Shown here piece by piece: positions 59,137-64,000 of a stretch of DNA of 64,000 bases. Source of the stretch: Craterostigma plantagineum. Lineage: Eukaryota > Streptophyta > Magnoliopsida > Lamiales > Linderniaceae. Location: the NCBI GenBank assembly GCA_027422505.1, contig JAPQWV010000051.1, positions 434,001-498,000 on the forward strand. The letters run 5' to 3'. The translations under genes and the position numbers were made by a program. Numbering within the stretch: position 1 is the first letter of the stretch; the number at the start of each line of letters is the position of its first letter. Below the pieces are notes generated by a model. That model worked only from the letters and a program-made list of their open reading frames with translations. It was not told the origin of the DNA and did no database searches.

Positions 59137-61868
59137 CTAAACTAACATGTGCAAACCTATGGATTTCTTAAGGTCCGAGAACCTTTCAGAATCCAATGCT
59201 TTCGTAAAAATGTCTGCTAACTGATTCTTAGTGTCTATATGCTCGATGCGGACTAACTCTTTTTCGACCATATCTCTCAGAAAATGATGCCTAATATCTA
59301 TATGCTTTGTTCGAGAATGTTGGATGGGGTTCCTAGAGATGTTAATGGCACTAAAGTTATCACAAAACATAAGTACAGAATCGCACTCTAACCCATAGTC
59401 ACATAACATGCTATTCAACCATAATAATTGCGTGCAACAACTACCCGCCGCAACATATTCGGACTCAGCAGTAGATAAAGACACACAGTTTTGTTTCTTA
59501 CTATACCATGCTACCAAGTTATTACCTAGGAAGAAACAGCCACCACTTGTGCTCTTGCGATCATCTTCGTCACCTGCCCAGTCAGCATCGCTATAGCCTA
59601 CAAGACTCAAATTAGTATCTTTGGAGAACCATAGTCCTAGGCTACACGATCCACTCACATAACGAAGTATTCTCTAACAGCATTAAGATGCGACACCTTA
59701 GGTTCAGATTGATATCTAGCACATACGCAAACACTATACATGATATCAGGTCTACTCGCAGATAAGTACAATAAACTGCCTATCATAGAACGGTACAATG
59801 TTGGGTCAACATTCGGCCCAACATTGTCTTTACTTACCTTTTGCGAGGAACCCATGGGCGTTTTCATTACCTTAGCAGTGTCCAAACCAAACTTCTTGAC
59901 TGTGTTCTTGGCATACTTCTCTTGGGACATAAAGATCCCGTCGCTGCTTTGCTTAATCTGCAATCCTAGAAAATATGTTAATTCACCTATCATCGACATC
60001 TCGAAGGTAGTGTTCATTGCCTGCACAAACTGATCTAATAAAACTTGTGAGCTTGAACCAAAAACAATGTCATCAACATATACTTGAGCAATCAAAATAT
60101 CGGATCCGACCCTCTTAACAAAAAGAGTGCGATCCGCCTCACCTCGAGTGAAACCAAACTCAAGCAAAAATGTTGCTAACCTTGCATACCACGCTCGAGG
60201 AGCTTGCTTCAACCCGTACAATGCTTTCTGCAGCTTAAAAACATGGTTAGGATAATGGGGATCTTCGAACCCTTTAGGCTGTTCGACATAGATTTCCTTA
60301 TCAATATACCCATTCAAGAAAGCACCCTTAACATCCATTTGGTGTAATGTAATGTTAAGCCAACATGCAATAGCTAACAAAAGCCTAATAGATTCTAACC
60401 TAGCAACGGGAGCAAACGTCTCATCAAAGTCTATACCTTCTACTTGTGTGTAACCCTGAGCTACTAAACGTGCCTTGTTTCTAACAACCCTACCAAGTTC
60501 ATCAGATTTATTCTTGAATATCCACTTAGTGCCTATGACATTAATGTCTTTCGGCCGTGGCACTAATGTCCAAACTTGGTTTTTCTCGAACTGCAAGAGT
60601 TCCTCTTGCATCGCATTTATCCAACAATTATCCTTGAGAGCTTCAAGGACATTCTTGGGTTCTATCTCAGAAACAAAGCAATTAAAACGTACCTCAGCGT
60701 ATAGCGAATTCATACACGCATTTCTTACCATAGACTTATAGTCCTTTCGTGGTTTGTCTCTGGTCTTCCTTCCTTCGTTCACATCTCCAATTATAAGATC
60801 AGTAGGATGATCTTTCTGAACCTTAGCTGGTGGATCACGCCGCACTTCGCTGGGACCAGCTTCTTCGTTCTGTTCTGGCGCAGATGTTGAGTCCAACGTT
60901 GGCTCAACATTGTCATCCGCAGGCTCCTCTGATTCGTTACTCGCTTGTATCACATCTGCAATATCAACTTGAGGAGGCATGTTGCTAAGATCAGTAGCAT
61001 CATCAAACACAACGTTAACTGATTCTTGAACAGTCTTTAAACGCAAATTATAGACTCGATAAGCACGACTGTTTGACGAATATCCTAGGAAAATGCATTT
61101 GTCACTCTTCGAATCAAACTTAGTCAAATATTCACGGTCATTAAGCATGTAACAAAAACATCCAAAGACATGAAAATATTTAACCGTAGGCTTCTTACCA
61201 TTCAACAATTCATACGGTGTTTTCTTTGTACCATGCCTAAAAAATACACGATTCGAAATGTGACATGCTGTATGCAAAGCTTCAGCCCAAAATCGCTTAG
61301 ACACATTTTTAGAAAGTAACATAACACGAGCCATCTCTTGTAGTGTCCTATTCTTCCTTTCGGCCACCCCATTTTGTTGGGGCGTCTTAGGAGACGAATA
61401 CTCATGCACAATGCCTTTCTTATCACAGAATTCATCAAAGAACTGATTCTCAAACTCTCTACCATGGTCAGACCTAATGCGAAAAATAGTAGCACTGAAA
61501 TTGTTCCTAACCATAGCACAAAAAGTCTTAAAGAAGTCAAATGATTCTGATTTTTCCCTAAGAAAGAAAATCCATGCATATCTAGAGAAATCATCCACGA
61601 GCACATAAGCATATTTCCTACCTCCTATGCTATCAACTTCCATAGGGCCCATCAAATCCATGTGAACTAATTGAAAACAGTGAGTAGTTTTAAAATGTTG
61701 GGCAGCTTGTTGATCAACATTGTGACTAACATGTGTTTGCTTACCCTTCAAACACGACTCACAAACAACCTTACCAAACTCCTTAAGCTTCGGAATGCCT
61801 CTGATTGCGTCATGTTTGATAAGTTGCTCCAATGTTCTGTAGTTAACGTGCCCAATTTGTAATGCCAA
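59137..61868 (-). pseudogene. Copia integrase, reverse transcriptase and RNase H of copy 2, with a frameshift
   Basis: Frame from about 61868 down to 59655 has integrase (RIRSDHGREFENQ) and reverse transcriptase (MDVKGAFLNG, YVDDIVFGS). It breaks after SHLNAV: one A is missing from an AA pair near 59680 relative to copy 1. RNase H continues in the next frame (59658-59137; YSDADWAGD, LSTAESEYVA), ending LHMLV. Confidence 0.9.
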
Positions 61869-64000
61869 AGAACAACATCATCCTCGGCCTTTGAAAGCTG
61901 GCACACGTCTTTCTCACCAGTTTTGTCACCAACTAGGTAACAATTGTCGCTAGATCTCTTTCCTGCCATCACTAAAACAGAATTTCGGTTAAACACTTCA
62001 CAACACTCCTTATTAAACCTTACCTCAAGGTCATCGTCGCACAGCTGACTTATGCTGATCAGATTCGCGACAAGTCCTTCTACATGGAGTACGTTGCTAA
62101 GCTTGGGAAAGTCGGGAACATTAAGTCTGCCTCTGCCGAGAATTTGACCTTTGGAACCACCTCCGAAAGTCACAGATCCACTCCTTAAAGGTGTGTAGTC
62201 ACTGAGATACTCTTTGGTACCCGTCATATGTCGGGAACACCCGCTATCGAAGTACCATGAACCTGTAACGTTAGCTCGCAAAGAGGTGTACACAACAAGA
62301 CTTTTATTCCCTGGTTTCCTAATCCAAGCTTTCTTGGAAGATTTAACCACATTCTGTTTATTAGAATTCGAAGAAACGCCAACTGATTTTTCTCCAGACA
62401 CATCCTTCAACACTGATTTCTCAATGTTGACTGATATGTTGGGTAACATCTCAGCTGACATCGATTTCTTAGCAGAAATCTCTCTCTTCAATTTCCAGCA
62501 GTATGATTTTAAATGACCTGATTTCTTACAGTGTTCACACAAAAAAGATTTATCATGAGTTTTTGGGGTCACATGCTCGGGAATATCCTTAGGAATCGTA
62601 ACTTCGTCATTTACGGATTGAGCTTTAACAAAAACAAGCTTAGGCTTCTCATGGGACAAGAGTTTTGCACTATCACTCGCAGACTTACGGTTATATCCTA
62701 GACCTTGTTTATCATAAATACCAAGAGACAGTACCTCTTCATGACTCGTTTTGCTCCTGTTCCACTTAGCAAAAGTGTTGTCGGCCTCATTGAGTCGTTT
62801 TTGAAGTGAGTCGATCTCCCTGTCCTTTCGTGTCAAAGCGGCTTCCAATTTGTTCATGCCGTCCATTAGTCCTTCAATGACCTTTTCGTTCTTCTCATTT
62901 TCCTCGGCCAACAATTTCACCGCGGCACGGAGTTGGATGTTATTCGCCTTTTCTAACTCGTATTGCGTGGTTAACAGCTTAAAGGCTTCTTCACCATTCT
63001 CAGTGTCAGGCTCTGTTTCATCACAACTCAAAAGACCATCAAGACAGTTTGAATCATCATAATCAAAAATGATATGTTTTACAGATGTTGAGTCAGATGT
63101 TGGCTCAACATCAGTTACCGCAGTAAGGCCGATTTGATTATCTTCATCTTCTTCGTCGTCAGAAAACGACTGGATGGTTACAGATGATTGCTTAGGCTCT
63201 TCCTCTTCCTCTTCATCTTCTTCGTCTGACAGGTCGATCCACATGACCTTACCACCACGCTTGCGAATGGTGTTGGCACATTCGTTGGCAAAATGGCCCC
63301 AACCTTGGCATTCAAAACACCGAACTGCCTCATAGTTGGTGTTCTTCTTAGGCTTTCCGTCTAGCCTCCCAAAAGATTTCCGTTTAGGGAACGAAGGAGC
63401 TGACGATGGTTCAGCCTTGGCATTCAGGCCTTTTCTGAATGTTGGGCCAACATTCTGCACAACATTCTTCTTCTTGAAGTACTTTGCGAATTTCTTTACA
63501 ACCATGGCCATGTCTTCATCATTACTGGGATCGACTTCTATCTGTTCCTTGGATGGCTGGGTGACCAGTGCGAGACTCTTACCACGTGCGGCCCTCTTTT
63601 GGACTTCAAGATTGGTTTCAAAATTCTTCAAGATGTTCATCAAGACGTTGAAGTCCATTGTGGCTAGGTTATGTGATTCCTCGATCGCTGAAACCTTCAC
63701 ATTGAATTTTTCAGTTAGTGTACGAATAGCTTTAGAGTTTAATACCTTGTTTGACAGAGGGTCTCCTAGGCTGGCACACTCGCTGGAGATGGTCAAAAGC
63801 TTTCCAAAATACGTCGTAATATCCTCGTCTTCCTTCATTCTGATATTCTCGAATTGGCTTAAGAGGAGGCGTAGTTTGGTTTCTCGCACCGTTGTATCAC
63901 CTTCACAGTACCTCTCGAGCAGATCCCACGCATTTTTTGCCGTTGTACAATTCTGGATAATCTTAAACATAAAGATATCCACCGTCGAGAATATTGCGTT
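61748..64000 (-). pseudogene. Copia gag and protease of copy 2, frameshifted before integrase, 5' end outside
   Basis: Both CCHC knuckles (CFECQGWGHFANEC; CEHCKKSGHLKSYC), the acidic/coiled-coil region and the protease motif YFDSGCSRHMTG are intact. One C is missing from the CC in the gag-pre-integrase region (near 61852), so the frame leaves the polyprotein after LWHYKLG. The N-terminal part of gag continues beyond the window. Confidence 0.88.

Larger units (their letters stand above)
56329..64000 (-). mobile_element. Second Sirevirus-like copia copy, truncated by the window end
   Basis: Same family as the 21.8-30.7 kb element but on the minus strand. LTR at 56329-57250, polypurine tract ATCTCCCCCTTTTT next to it, 3' non-coding region, then RNase H, reverse transcriptase, integrase, protease and gag running to the window end. 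The 5' LTR and gag start lie outside, so the target duplication cannot be checked. Confidence 0.93.

Overview
The window is plant nuclear DNA, almost certainly from a eudicot. The evidence is spliced GT-AG genes for plant families (a casein kinase 1-like kinase, ribosomal protein eL14, phytochelatin synthase, LRR receptor-like proteins, a PHR1-type MYB-CC factor), AT-rich intergenic DNA, and a dense load of plant transposons: Ty1/copia, Helitron, CACTA, Mutator-like and PIF/Harbinger-like. I cannot name the species.

Layout. 1-9 kb is mostly repeats: a Helitron 3' end, several MITE-like elements, a 1.6 kb foldback element, and one poorly preserved kelch-like reading frame. 9.6-19.5 kb is the conserved gene block: a 14-exon casein kinase 1-like gene (+), a 5-exon ribosomal protein eL14 gene (-) convergent with it, and an 8-exon phytochelatin synthase gene (+). 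All exon junctions were rebuilt by eye and keep frame. 20.4-21.4 kb holds an uncertain small minus-strand gene. 21.8-30.7 kb is a complete Sirevirus-like copia retrotransposon with a TATTT target duplication. 33.0-35.9 kb and 52.3-55.1 kb hold two paralogous LRR receptor-like proteins with duplicated promoters. The second copy lies near a fragment of phytochelatin synthase and a broken paralogue of the 21 kb gene, so parts of this locus were duplicated and reshuffled.

The most unusual region is 36.6-47.7 kb. A PHR1-like gene on the minus strand is split. Its first codons are at 47.6 kb and its last exons at 36.6-37.1 kb. Between them lies a tandem array of five LTR-internal units (period about 2,246 bp) of a small non-autonomous LTR retrotransposon. 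Each unit has one long reading frame that starts inside the primer-binding site and ends inside the LTR. It joins a copia gag-like N-terminus, an acidic Glu/Lys-rich middle and a segment resembling the C-terminal lid of an HSP70/BiP chaperone. At the right edge the PHR1 start codon and first 20 codons are fused in frame to this element's reading frame, giving an open 377-codon chimera.

47.6-52.2 kb contains a phytochelatin synthase fragment, an LTR-like remnant and an internally deleted copia element. 56.3-64 kb is a second Sirevirus-like copy on the minus strand, cut off by the window end. Duplicated pairs give clean empty sites for two insertions: a 202 bp Helitron upstream of the first receptor gene and a 345 bp CACTA element in the second copy of the small gene. 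All assignments come from reading the sequence and from family knowledge; no search was run.
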